In this document: positions 7,317 through 14,192 of the stretch, one piece after another
Position numbering within the stretch: position 1 is the stretch's first letter
How the letters are laid out: every line of letters begins with the position of its first letter
Origin: RGIG5579 sp045597125
Lineage (GTDB): Bacteria > Bacillota > Clostridia > Oscillospirales > SIG627
Direction: 5' to 3'
DNA: 24,277 bases
NCBI GenBank assembly: GCA_045597125.1
Contig: JAZODR010000050.1
Coordinates: 1-24,277, forward strand
The notes under the pieces: model-generated
The model's input: the letters and a program-made list of their open reading frames with translations, nothing else
The model's database searches: none
Told to the model about the DNA's origin: nothing
Program-made: the position numbers and the translations under genes

Positions 7317-7454
7317 GGTTTTCACCTCCATAAATTCTGATCCTGTAACCCGGCAAGGGTGAGGTGAACGGTCCGTTTTGAAAACATGGACGTTTATCCC
7401 CTTCACTGCGTTACGGATTCGTATTGTTTGCTTCGCCTTACCACAGACGGAGCA
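7317..7454 (-). promoter_or_regulatory. rpsO leader RNA with SD-sequestering stem (likely S15 autoregulation)
   Basis: Read on the minus strand, UUCACCUC (7368-7361) is a perfect 8-base complement of GAGGUGAA (7328-7321), which contains the rpsO ribosome binding site. Within the 32-base loop, ACCC (7360-7357) and GGGU (7351-7348) form an inner stem. This gives a branched structure that hides the start, as in known S15 repression sites. The leader is about 138 bases from the predicted transcription start. Pairing is seen; S15 binding is inferred. Confidence 0.55.
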
Positions 7455-7460
7455 GAAAAA

Positions 7461-7489
7461 ATTCTACCATAGATGGAAAGAAAAAGCAA
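7461..7489 (-). promoter_or_regulatory. Sigma-A promoter of rpsO-pnp
   Basis: On the minus strand, TTGCTT (complement of 7484-7489) and TAGAAT (complement of 7461-7466) are 17 bases apart. They lie downstream of the stop codon of the small gene at 7518, so rpsO-pnp has its own promoter. Confidence 0.65.
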
Positions 7490-7517
7490 GTCTTTTGCAG
7501 AAGCGAAGATAAAAAAT

Positions 7518-7811
7518 TTACGATTTGGCCATTTTTCCACTTTGTTTTGTCTGCATTTTCAGAGCGTGGCACATTTTTTTGCGTTCTTTGCGGCGGAGAT
7601 AGCACATCGCGCCGTAGGCAACGGCAGTGCCGCCGGCAAGCATTATCATTCCGCGGAGTAGAGTAAAGCCGGTGGAGAAACTGATGCATTGCTGCTGTGA
7701 ATTATATCCTGTGCGCCGGTTATATGAGGAAAGAGAAAGGGTTAGTTTCGGTTTCAGTACGATGCTGTCCAGACATTTGCAACCTTCGCAAAGCATAGGC
7801 ATGATATTCAT
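7518..7811 (-). CDS. Small predicted membrane protein, divergent from spoIIE (unrecognised)
   Basis: A 97-residue protein I do not recognise. The N-terminal part has a Cys pair (CEGCKC, residues 8-13), a polar middle (KLTLSLSSYNRRTGYNSQQQ), and one probable transmembrane helix around LLRGMIMLAGGTAVAYGAMCYL (about 52-73), followed by a strongly basic tail (RRKERKK). The start at 7811 is supported by GGAG eight bases upstream; the ATG seven codons earlier has no such site. The gene is divergent from spoIIE, and a Spo0A-box sequence and a sigma-E-like promoter pattern lie upstream of it, so a sporulation role is possible but unproven. A spurious frame cannot be excluded. Confidence 0.55.
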   Translation of the reverse strand: MNIMPMLCEGCKCLDSIVLKPKLTLSLSSYNRRTGYNSQQQCISFSTGFTLLRGMIMLAGGTAVAYGAMCYLRRKERKKMCHALKMQTKQSGKMAKS

Positions 7812-7837
7812 AAAAAATACTCCTTTTTTCATTTTTT

Positions 7838-7868
7838 CTAGTATGCGACGAAGAAAGAAAAAATATGA
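7838..7868 (-). promoter_or_regulatory. Possible sporulation sigma-E-like promoter of the small divergent gene
   Basis: On the minus strand, TCATATT (complement of 7862-7868) and CATACTAG (complement of 7838-7845) are 16 bases apart. They resemble the sigma-E consensus (KMATATT and CATACAnT), with six of eight -10 bases matching. The spacer is slightly long. The call is tentative. Confidence 0.3.
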
Positions 7869-7885
7869 TTTTATTTCTTTCCTGT

Positions 7886-7919
7886 TTCGACATTTCCTTT
7901 CTGATGTCCGTGCTAGAAT
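7886..7919 (+). promoter_or_regulatory. spoIIE promoter with Spo0A box
   Basis: TTCGACA (7886-7892) is the exact complement of the Spo0A-box core TGTCGAA. It lies 21 bases before a -10 element TAGAAT (7914-7919), with no usual -35 at 17 bases. Spo0A-activated sigma-A promoters such as B. subtilis spoIIE and spoIIG have this layout, with a 0A box over a displaced -35. Confidence 0.6.
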
Positions 7920-7953
7920 GAGAATCCAAAACTCGATGACAGGAAGTGAAACA

Positions 7954-10416
7954 ATGGAAAAAAAGATGAAAAATACAGTAGAAACAAAGGAAAATCGGAA
8001 AAATTTGTGGGAAATGTTTTGCGCGGCAGTTTCGGTAGGTGTTCGAGGCGTGGGAGCGGTGATGAATTCCTTTGCTGACGTATGTATGAAGGAACAGGAA
8101 AAAGAAACGAAAAAAATAAAAAAAGCGGCGCTGGGGATTCTGTTTTTTATAGGAATTTTTGCATTTTCCGCTTTGATCAGCCTTGCTCGATTTCCTTTGG
8201 ATGTCTATCCTGCGGGTTTTGCTTTGCTTTCTGCCTTGCGCCGAAAGGCAGTGGCGGGAGAGCGGTCAAAAGCGCTGAGAACCTTTGAGACAGCGGTGAT
8301 GCTGACGGTGTTCTCCGGTGTTCTGGTTTCGTCGGCATTTGTGGGACAAAACGGATTCTTTTATCTTCTGGCATATTTGATTTTTTTCCTTACCCGTGCG
8401 GGAATCAGCGGAGGAAGAATGGATGAGGGGAATCTTGCCCGCGTTACCTTTTCCGCTTTTGCGTCGGCGGGGCTTGGACTTCTTTTGGCAGCCATAGACG
8501 GATTTGAATTGCGCGCGGTGTTTGCAGCAGTTAGTGGGGGAATCATTACGCCTGTGTTTTCCTATTTGCTTTGCGGATTTTATATGGAAATCGGTTCGGG
8601 CGAAATGGGAGAAGGTCTTTCTTCCAAACGGAGAGTCTATGCACAAGGGGCAAATTTTGCCCTGGCGTATCTTTTTTTATACACGCTGCGAGAGGTACAG
8701 GTGGTAACGGTATCCCTGTCTTTCGTGTTGGCGGTGGTGTTTACTCTGTGTCTTGCCAGAAGCCGTGGTGCTTTGTACGGTGCGGCGGCGGGGATGATCG
8801 GCGGGATGGCGCAGCTTTCTCCGGAGGTTGCACCCGCTTTGGCGGTTGCCGGCTTTTTTTCAGGCTTGTTTTTTGAGTATTCTTCGTATGTGGCGATGAT
8901 GATTTCTTTCGTGGCGGCATGCGGGTATTGTATGTACACGGAAGGTTTGGAGCGCTTTGGCTTTTTTACGGCGGATTATTTGTGTGCTTTGGCAATTTTT
9001 TTCCCCTTGTCCTATTTTTTGCCGGGGGAAAAAGTACGGCAGCAAAAGAAGGCGGATGCAAAGCCGGAACCCTTTCGCGCGGAAGGAGTCAAGGCTGCCA
9101 GACAAAAATTGCGTAGCATGAGCGAGGCTTTTTCTTCTTTATCGGAAGTATTCTATACGGTGGGAAATACCATAAAGAAACCAAAGCTTTCCGATAGCAG
9201 CCGTTTGGTATCTGATTGTTGCGCTATGGTTTGCACCCAGTGCGCTCTTTCCGGAGTTTGTTGGGGTAGCAGACAAGCTTCTTCTGTGGACACTACTGCC
9301 CGTATTGCGGCAAAGCTGTTGGCGGACGGCAAGGTGGAAGAGGAGGATTTCGGAGAGCCGTTCCGCTCGAGTTGTATCTCTTTGCGGGAACTTGCGGAAT
9401 TGATTAATCGTCGATTCGGAGAGCTTAACGGAAGTTTTTTGAAGAATAACAAGACCAGACTTTTGGCCGGGGAATACAGCTCGGTTTCCCGTCTTTTGAA
9501 AAGTACCGCAGGGGAGCTGGATCGAGAATTGGATTACAATCCTGCCTTGGAAAGCATCGCGGAAAAGGCACTGAAAAATCTTGGAATTTCTTACAGAAGA
9601 GTGGCGGTATTCGGTAATCGGGAATTGAAAATCGACGTGTACGGAGTTTCTCTGGAACGGGTGCAACATTGCGCAGAGAAGATTTTGCAGGTATTTGGGG
9701 ATGCCTTTTCTTGTCGTTTTGCAGGTCCTGATTTCACAATGCTGGAGGAAAGCGTAATCATGCGCTTGCAAAAGACCAGAGTTTTGAGCTTGGAATGTGC
9801 AAAATCGGGATGCACGAAAAAAGGGGAAAGCGTCAGCGGAGATCACGCGGGCTTTTTTGAAACGGCGCAGAATTATTTTTATACTTTAATCTGCGACGGA
9901 ATGGGCAGCGGAAGAGAGGCTGCGTTTACCAGCCGTCTTGCTGCTATCTTCATTGAAAAGCTGATGCACTGCGCCACCCCTAAAAACGTTACCTTGGAAA
10001 TGCTGAATGCTTTCTTGATGAGCAAAACCGATGAAACCTTTACTACGGTTGATCTTTTGGAAATAGACCTTCTTTCGGGAGAGGCGCATTTTATCAAGGC
10101 GGGGGCGGCGGCATCTTACGTTTTGCGCGGTGACAGATTGCGCCGCATTGAATCCAGAACTCCCCCCGCCGGGGTTTTGACGAGTATGTGCGCGGAGCAA
10201 ACGACCCTTCGTCTTTTGCCGGGGGATTTTGTGATTCTCCTTTCCGACGGTGTGGAAGAAGGGGAAGAAGGCGGGGAATTGATTACACTTCTTTCCGAAA
10301 ATAACTTTGAAAATGCCGGAACTCTTTGCGATCGTATTTTCTCCTTTGCACGGGAAAAGGGGGGCGGAAGGGACGACCTAAGTGTTTCTGTAGTAAAAGT
10401 TATGAATAGCAAATGA
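7954..10416 (+). CDS. spoIIE: Stage II sporulation protein E (PP2C-type phosphatase)
   Basis: An 820-residue membrane phosphatase, close to the 827 of B. subtilis SpoIIE. In sporulation it dephosphorylates SpoIIAA, which frees sigma-F in the forespore. Roughly ten hydrophobic helices fill residues 50-350, a regulatory middle region follows (about 370-610), then the PP2C domain with the metal-binding motif DGMGSG (648-653), TVDLLEIDL, a GDFVILLSDGVEE motif and the terminal RDDLSVSV (Asp807/808). The start at 7954 has AGGAAGTG upstream; the frame is open further upstream, but those starts lack a site and precede the promoter. It is transcribed alone. Its presence implies a complete sporulation programme elsewhere in the genome. 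Confidence 0.95.
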   Translation: MEKKMKNTVETKENRKNLWEMFCAAVSVGVRGVGAVMNSFADVCMKEQEKETKKIKKAALGILFFIGIFAFSALISLARFPLDVYPAGFALLSALRRKAVAGERSKALRTFETAVMLTVFSGVLVSSAFVGQNGFFYLLAYLIFFLTRAGISGGRMDEGNLARVTFSAFASAGLGLLLAAIDGFELRAVFAAVSGGIITPVFSYLLCGFYMEIGSGEMGEGLSSKRRVYAQGANFALAYLFLYTLREVQVVTVSLSFVLAVVFTLCLARSRGALYGAAAGMIGGMAQLSPEVAPALAVAGFFSGLFFEYSSYVAMMISFVAACGYCMYTEGLERFGFFTADYLCALAIFFPLSYFLPGEKVRQQKKADAKPEPFRAEGVKAARQKLRSMSEAFSSLSEVFYTVGNTIKKPKLSDSSRLVSDCCAMVCTQCALSGVCWGSRQASSVDTTARIAAKLLADGKVEEEDFGEPFRSSCISLRELAELINRRFGELNGSFLKNNKTRLLAGEYSSVSRLLKSTAGELDRELDYNPALESIAEKALKNLGISYRRVAVFGNRELKIDVYGVSLERVQHCAEKILQVFGDAFSCRFAGPDFTMLEESVIMRLQKTRVLSLECAKSGCTKKGESVSGDHAGFFETAQNYFYTLICDGMGSGREAAFTSRLAAIFIEKLMHCATPKNVTLEMLNAFLMSKTDETFTTVDLLEIDLLSGEAHFIKAGAAASYVLRGDRLRRIESRTPPAGVLTSMCAEQTTLRLLPGDFVILLSDGVEEGEEGGELITLLSENNFENAGTLCDRIFSFAREKGGGRDDLSVSVVKVMNSK

Positions 10417-10447
10417 ATAAAATATTTACTAATTTTAAAGAAAGGCA

Positions 10448-10476
10448 TTGACAAACCCAGCTCTTTCGGGCATAAT
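10448..10476 (+). promoter_or_regulatory. Promoter of the small lipoprotein gene
   Basis: TTGACA (10448-10453) and CATAAT (10471-10476) are separated by 17 bases and lie 33 bases before the start codon at 10510. No terminator hairpin is visible between spoIIE and this promoter. Confidence 0.7.
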
Positions 10477-10509
10477 ATGAAAAAAAGAAAAAAGAAAGGG
10501 GGGGACGGA

Positions 10510-10875
10510 ATGAAGCGCATTTTGCTATGCGTTATTACGCTTTGCATTCTTTTATCCTTGCCCTTTGTTTTTCTTGCCTGCGGTAAAGCCGACGGAACAG
10601 AGCTTTTCGGCCGCTGGGAAACCGAGATGGTGGATGAGGAGCTTGGAAGGTTTTCCATCGTGTATCATTTTACCGAGCAAGGAGAAATTTTTATTGAGCA
10701 GAAGCAGGGGGATGCCATTCCGTTTTCAATTCCTTTCGGAACTTGGACGGCAAAAGGAAATACTGTGACCATCGAAAGTGACGGAACGGAAGAAACTTTT
10801 ACCTTTTCCGTTCAGGGGACAGAGCTTCTTTTGTCTCAAGGGGAGAAAGCAAATCTTGTTTTTCGACGCATCTGA
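10510..10875 (+). CDS. Small lipoprotein with lipocalin-like repeat strands (unknown function)
   Basis: A 121-residue secreted lipoprotein. A signal peptide with hydrophobic core (ILLCVITLCILLSLPFVF) ends in a lipobox FLAC with Cys24 as the predicted lipidation site. The mature part is all-beta in character, with the pattern LFGRWETEM ... SIVYHFTEQGEIFIEQ ... FGTWTAKGNTVTIES ... TFSVQGTELLL, as in the DUF5640/lipocalin-like lipoproteins of Clostridia. The start at 10510 follows a G-rich site (GGGGGGGA); an in-frame ATG 11 codons earlier is basic and lacks a site. It has its own promoter and terminator. The class of protein is fairly sure; no function can be named. Confidence 0.75.
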   Translation: MKRILLCVITLCILLSLPFVFLACGKADGTELFGRWETEMVDEELGRFSIVYHFTEQGEIFIEQKQGDAIPFSIPFGTWTAKGNTVTIESDGTEETFTFSVQGTELLLSQGEKANLVFRRI

Positions 10876-10883
10876 AAGAAGAA

Positions 10884-10928
10884 AAAGCTCCTTTTCTCGG
10901 CTTTTCGGGGGAGGAGCTTTCTTTTTTT
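10884..10928 (+). terminator. Rho-independent terminator after the lipoprotein gene
   Basis: AAAGCTCCT (10884-10892) pairs with AGGAGCTTT (10912-10920), followed by a seven-T run (10922-10928). Confidence 0.85.
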
Positions 10929-10942
10929 GCACAAAAGCATAA

Positions 10943-10990
10943 GCACAAGATATTGTTTGCACAAATTCGTAAAAGCACAATATCTTGTGT
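10943..10990 (+). promoter_or_regulatory. Tandem NrdR boxes upstream of nrdG-nrdD
   Basis: Two 16-base sites (10943-10958 and 10975-10990) match the NrdR-box consensus ACACWATATATWGTGT at 13 and 14 positions. Their starts are 32 bp apart, about three helical turns, the arrangement expected for cooperative NrdR binding. Because each is nearly palindromic, together they make a perfect 13-bp inverted repeat (10944-10956 with 10977-10989). They lie just before the -35 of the nrd promoter. NrdR represses ribonucleotide reductase genes when dATP is high. Confidence 0.8.
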
Positions 10991-10997
10991 TTTTTTC

Positions 10998-11026
10998 TTG
11001 ACGAGAAGGCAAAAATGTGTTATACT
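10998..11026 (+). promoter_or_regulatory. Sigma-A promoter of the nrdG-nrdD operon
   Basis: TTGACG (10998-11003) and TATACT (11021-11026) are separated by 17 bases, eight bases downstream of the second NrdR box and about 30 bases before the nrdG start. Confidence 0.85.
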
Positions 11027-11056
11027 TGCAGAGCAAAGAAAGAATGAGGAATCCAA

Positions 11057-11755
11057 ATGAATGTTCAAGGCTATCAAAAGCTGACGCTTCTTGATTTTCC
11101 GGGGCGTGTTGCTTGTACCGTGTTTACCGGCGGTTGCAATTTGCGTTGCCCTTTTTGTCACAATGCCTCTTTGGTGTTGACTCCTCGAGAAGGTGCGAAT
11201 CTGGAGGAGGAAGTGCTTTCTTACCTTGAGGGAAGAAAGGGAATTCTGGAAGGAGTCTGTATCACCGGCGGAGAGCCTCTGCTGCAACCCGATTTGTCAC
11301 TTTTTGTAAAAAAAGTGAAGAATATGGGTTTTTCGGTGAAGCTGGATACCAACGGTTCGGCGCCCGATGCCTTGGTGGCACTTCTTGCTACGGGGGATAT
11401 TGATTATATCGCGATGGATATCAAGAGCGCGCCGGACAGTTATGAAACTGCCATCGGAAAGGATTTTCCCATAGAATGCTTTTTGCGCTCAGCACAGATC
11501 ATTCGCTCCTCGGGCATCCCTTATGAATTCCGTACAACTTTGGTGAAGGGGATTCACAAGGTGTGTCATATGGAGGGGATTGGCAAGTGGCTGGCAGGTG
11601 AAGAGAACTATTTTTTGCAGGGCTTTGTAGATTCCGGAAATCTTCTGGGATCGGGCTTTGAGCCTTTCACTCCCAAGGAGATGAAAGAATTCCTCGAAAC
11701 GATAAGAATATATATCCCGAAGGCGAAGCTTCGGGGACAAGAAGAAGGAGAATGA
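11057..11755 (+). CDS. nrdG: Anaerobic ribonucleotide reductase activating protein (radical SAM)
   Basis: A 232-residue radical SAM activase. The [4Fe-4S]-binding CX3CX2C motif is Cys27, Cys31 and Cys34 in GGCNLRCPFCHN. The SAM-binding GGEP motif is in CITGGEPLLQ, and KLDTNGS and YIAMDIKSAP follow in the family order. It cleaves S-adenosylmethionine to install the glycyl radical on NrdD. The length and the start MNVQGYQKLTLLDFPGR fit the longer, NrdG2-like class (about 230 aa) rather than the short E. coli NrdG (about 154 aa). It precedes nrdD by three bases, so the two are surely cotranscribed. The start at 11057 has GAGGA upstream. Confidence 0.93.
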   Translation: MNVQGYQKLTLLDFPGRVACTVFTGGCNLRCPFCHNASLVLTPREGANLEEEVLSYLEGRKGILEGVCITGGEPLLQPDLSLFVKKVKNMGFSVKLDTNGSAPDALVALLATGDIDYIAMDIKSAPDSYETAIGKDFPIECFLRSAQIIRSSGIPYEFRTTLVKGIHKVCHMEGIGKWLAGEENYFLQGFVDSGNLLGSGFEPFTPKEMKEFLETIRIYIPKAKLRGQEEGE

Positions 11756-11758
11756 GTT

Positions 11759-14128
11759 ATGTATCAAGTAAAAAAGCGTGACGGCAAAGTCGTAGATTTC
11801 CAGATTGAGAAGATTTCTACTGCGATCAAAATGGCATTTGAAGCTTGCGAGAGAAATTTTAACGACAACATTATTGATTTTCTGGCATTAAAGGTTACCT
11901 CTGATTTTGAACCTAAGATTAAGAACGATATGGTAGCTGTGGAAGACATTCAGGACAGTGTGGAAACCGTTCTGGTACAGGCAGGCTATGCAGACGTGGC
12001 AAAGGCATATATCCTTTACCGTCGCCAGAGAGAAAAGCTCCGCAATATGAAGTCTACCTTGGTGGACTACACCGAGATTGTAAACCAGTACGTGAAGAAC
12101 ATTGACTGGCGAGTAAAGGAGAATTCTACCGTAACTTATTCTGTAGGCGGTCTGATTCTGAACAACTCCGGCGCAATTACTGCAAACTACTGGCTCAGCG
12201 AGATTTACGATGACGAGATCGGTCAGGCACACAAGAATGCAGATATTCATCTTCACGATCTTTCTATGCTCACCGGTTACTGTGCAGGATGGTCCTTGAA
12301 GCAATTGATTGAAGAGGGTCTGGGCGGTGTTCCCGGAAAGATCACCTCTGCTCCCGCAAAGCATCTGGCTACTCTTTGCAACCAGATGGTAAACTTCCTT
12401 GGTATTATGCAGAACGAGTGGGCAGGCGCACAGGCATTCTCCTCTTTCGATACTTATTTGGCTCCGTTCGTGAAGGTGGACAATCTCAGCTACGATGCTG
12501 TAAAGAAGTGTATTGAATCCTTTATTTATGGTGTAAATACGCCCAGTCGCTGGGGTACTCAGGCACCCTTTTCCAATATTACTTTGGATTGGACTTGTCC
12601 CCATGACCTTGAGGATGAGTACTGTATTGTCGGCGGTAAGCGCGTAGACTTTAAGTATGGCGATTGTAAGAAGGAAATGGATATGATTAATCGCGCCTTC
12701 ATCGAAACGATGATTGAGGGTGATGCCAATGGACGCGGTTTCCAGTATCCCATCCCCACTTATTCCATTACCCGCGACTTTGACTGGTCCGAAACCGAGA
12801 ACAATAAGCTTCTTTTTGAAATGACCTCTAAGTACGGAACTCCTTATTTTTCCAACTACGTGAACAGCGATATGGAGCCCTCTGACGTGCGTTCCATGTG
12901 TTGCCGTCTGCGTCTGGATTTGAGAGAGCTGAGAAAGAAGTCCGGCGGCTTCTTCGGTTCCGGCGAAAGCACCGGTTCCGTAGGTGTTGTTACTATTAAT
13001 ATGCCTCGTATTGCATACCTTGCCGCAAATAAGGAAGAGTTTTTCAAGAGATTGGATCATATGATGGACATTGCCGCGCGAAGCCTGAAGATCAAGCGCA
13101 CCATTATCACCAAGCTTTTGGATGAGGGATTGTATCCCTACACCAAGCGTTACTTGGGCACTTTCAACAACCACTTCTCTACCATCGGTTTGGTTGGTAT
13201 GAATGAAGCAGGTCTGAATGCCAAGTGGATCGGCAAGGATATGACCAATAAAGAAACCCAGGCATTTACCAAAGAAGTGCTGGATCATATGCGTGAGCGT
13301 CTCTCCGATTATCAGGAGAAGTATGGAGATCTCTATAATCTGGAGGCTACTCCTGCAGAATCTACCGCCTTCCGTCTTGCCAAGCACGACAGAAAGCTTT
13401 ATCCCGATATTATCTGCGCTTCCGAGGGAGAAACTCCTTATTACACCAACTCTTCTCATCTGCCCGTTGGTTACACTGACGATATCTTCACTGCGCTGGA
13501 TATTCAGGATGAATTGCAGACCCTTTATACCTCCGGTACTGTTTTCCACGCTTTCATCGGCGAGAAGCTTCCCGATTGGAAGGCTGCCGCATCCATTATT
13601 CGTAAGATTGCAGAAAATTATCGTTTGCCTTATTACACCCTGTCTCCTACCTATTCCGTATGTAAGGAGCATGGCTACATTTCCGGCGAGCATTACTCTT
13701 GTCCCAAGTGCGGAAAGGAAACTGAGGTGTATAGCCGTATTACCGGTTATTACCGTCCCGTAAAGAACTGGAATGACGGTAAGAGTCAGGAATACAAGGA
13801 AAGAAAGACCTATGATATTGCAAACTCTAAATTGACTCACAAGGGCCCTGTGGCTGAGAAGGAGAGTGTGCAGGAAGAAGGAGGCGCCTTCCTGGCAGAC
13901 GGCGTATATCTGTTTGCTTCCGCAACTTGCCCCAACTGTAAGATTGCAACTCAGCTTCTGGATAAGGCAAATGTTTCCTTTACCAAGATTATGGCGCAGG
14001 AAAACGTTGCTCTGACCGAGGGGCTCGGCATCAAGCAGGCACCCACACTGGTTACCGTTAAGGACGGCAAGACCGACAAATTTGTCTCCGTTCCCGGTGT
14101 AAAGAAGTTTATTCAGTCCGTTCAATAA
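11759..14128 (+). CDS. nrdD: Anaerobic ribonucleoside-triphosphate reductase with fused C-terminal redoxin domain
   Basis: A 789-residue class III ribonucleotide reductase that makes dNTPs from NTPs without oxygen. An ATP-cone (about 1-90, KKRDGKVVDFQIEKI) senses ATP/dATP. The ten-stranded barrel follows, with Cys207 and the active-site loop Cys381-Cys382 (MCCRLRL). The zinc site is Cys635-x2-His638 and Cys648-x2-Cys651, and the glycyl radical is Gly674 in RITGYYRPVKNWNDGK. Unusually, about 70 more residues after a linker form a thioredoxin/glutaredoxin-like domain with Cys724-Pro-Asn-Cys727 (FASATCPNCK), a KQAPTLV cis-Pro motif and a final helix. This suggests a built-in electron donor, recharged by the TrxB encoded next. 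The start has GAAGGAG upstream. Confidence 0.96.
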   Translation: MYQVKKRDGKVVDFQIEKISTAIKMAFEACERNFNDNIIDFLALKVTSDFEPKIKNDMVAVEDIQDSVETVLVQAGYADVAKAYILYRRQREKLRNMKSTLVDYTEIVNQYVKNIDWRVKENSTVTYSVGGLILNNSGAITANYWLSEIYDDEIGQAHKNADIHLHDLSMLTGYCAGWSLKQLIEEGLGGVPGKITSAPAKHLATLCNQMVNFLGIMQNEWAGAQAFSSFDTYLAPFVKVDNLSYDAVKKCIESFIYGVNTPSRWGTQAPFSNITLDWTCPHDLEDEYCIVGGKRVDFKYGDCKKEMDMINRAFIETMIEGDANGRGFQYPIPTYSITRDFDWSETENNKLLFEMTSKYGTPYFSNYVNSDMEPSDVRSMCCRLRLDLRELRKKSGGFFGSGESTGSVGVVTINMPRIAYLAANKEEFFKRLDHMMDIAARSLKIKRTIITKLLDEGLYPYTKRYLGTFNNHFSTIGLVGMNEAGLNAKWIGKDMTNKETQAFTKEVLDHMRERLSDYQEKYGDLYNLEATPAESTAFRLAKHDRKLYPDIICASEGETPYYTNSSHLPVGYTDDIFTALDIQDELQTLYTSGTVFHAFIGEKLPDWKAAASIIRKIAENYRLPYYTLSPTYSVCKEHGYISGEHYSCPKCGKETEVYSRITGYYRPVKNWNDGKSQEYKERKTYDIANSKLTHKGPVAEKESVQEEGGAFLADGVYLFASATCPNCKIATQLLDKANVSFTKIMAQENVALTEGLGIKQAPTLVTVKDGKTDKFVSVPGVKKFIQSVQ

Positions 14129-14138
14129 GACCAAAGAG

Positions 14139-14167
14139 GGCGGGGCATTGCCCCGCCTGTCTTTTTT
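14139..14167 (+). terminator. Terminator or attenuator between nrdD and trxB
   Basis: GGCGGGGC (14139-14146) pairs perfectly with GCCCCGCC (14150-14157), followed by TGTCTTTTTT. The stem is GC-rich and strong. As trxB has no convincing promoter of its own, partial read-through may set a lower trxB level. Confidence 0.75.
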
Positions 14168-14192
14168 CAAATTCAAATGAGAGGTGAAAGAG

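Noticed and set aside
6318..7340. A 340-codon plus-strand frame opposite pnp and rpsO
   Set aside because: A shadow of two well-conserved genes; no promoter, start site or recognisable protein pattern.
10944..10996. 13-bp inverted repeat followed by T's read as a second terminator of the lipoprotein gene
   Set aside because: The arms fit two NrdR boxes 32 bp apart directly before the nrd promoter, and a good terminator is already present at 10884-10928.
11888..14176. A 762-codon open frame on the minus strand opposite nrdD
   Set aside because: It mirrors the highly biased codons of nrdD, has no recognisable domain and no ribosome binding site, and nrdD itself is certain.
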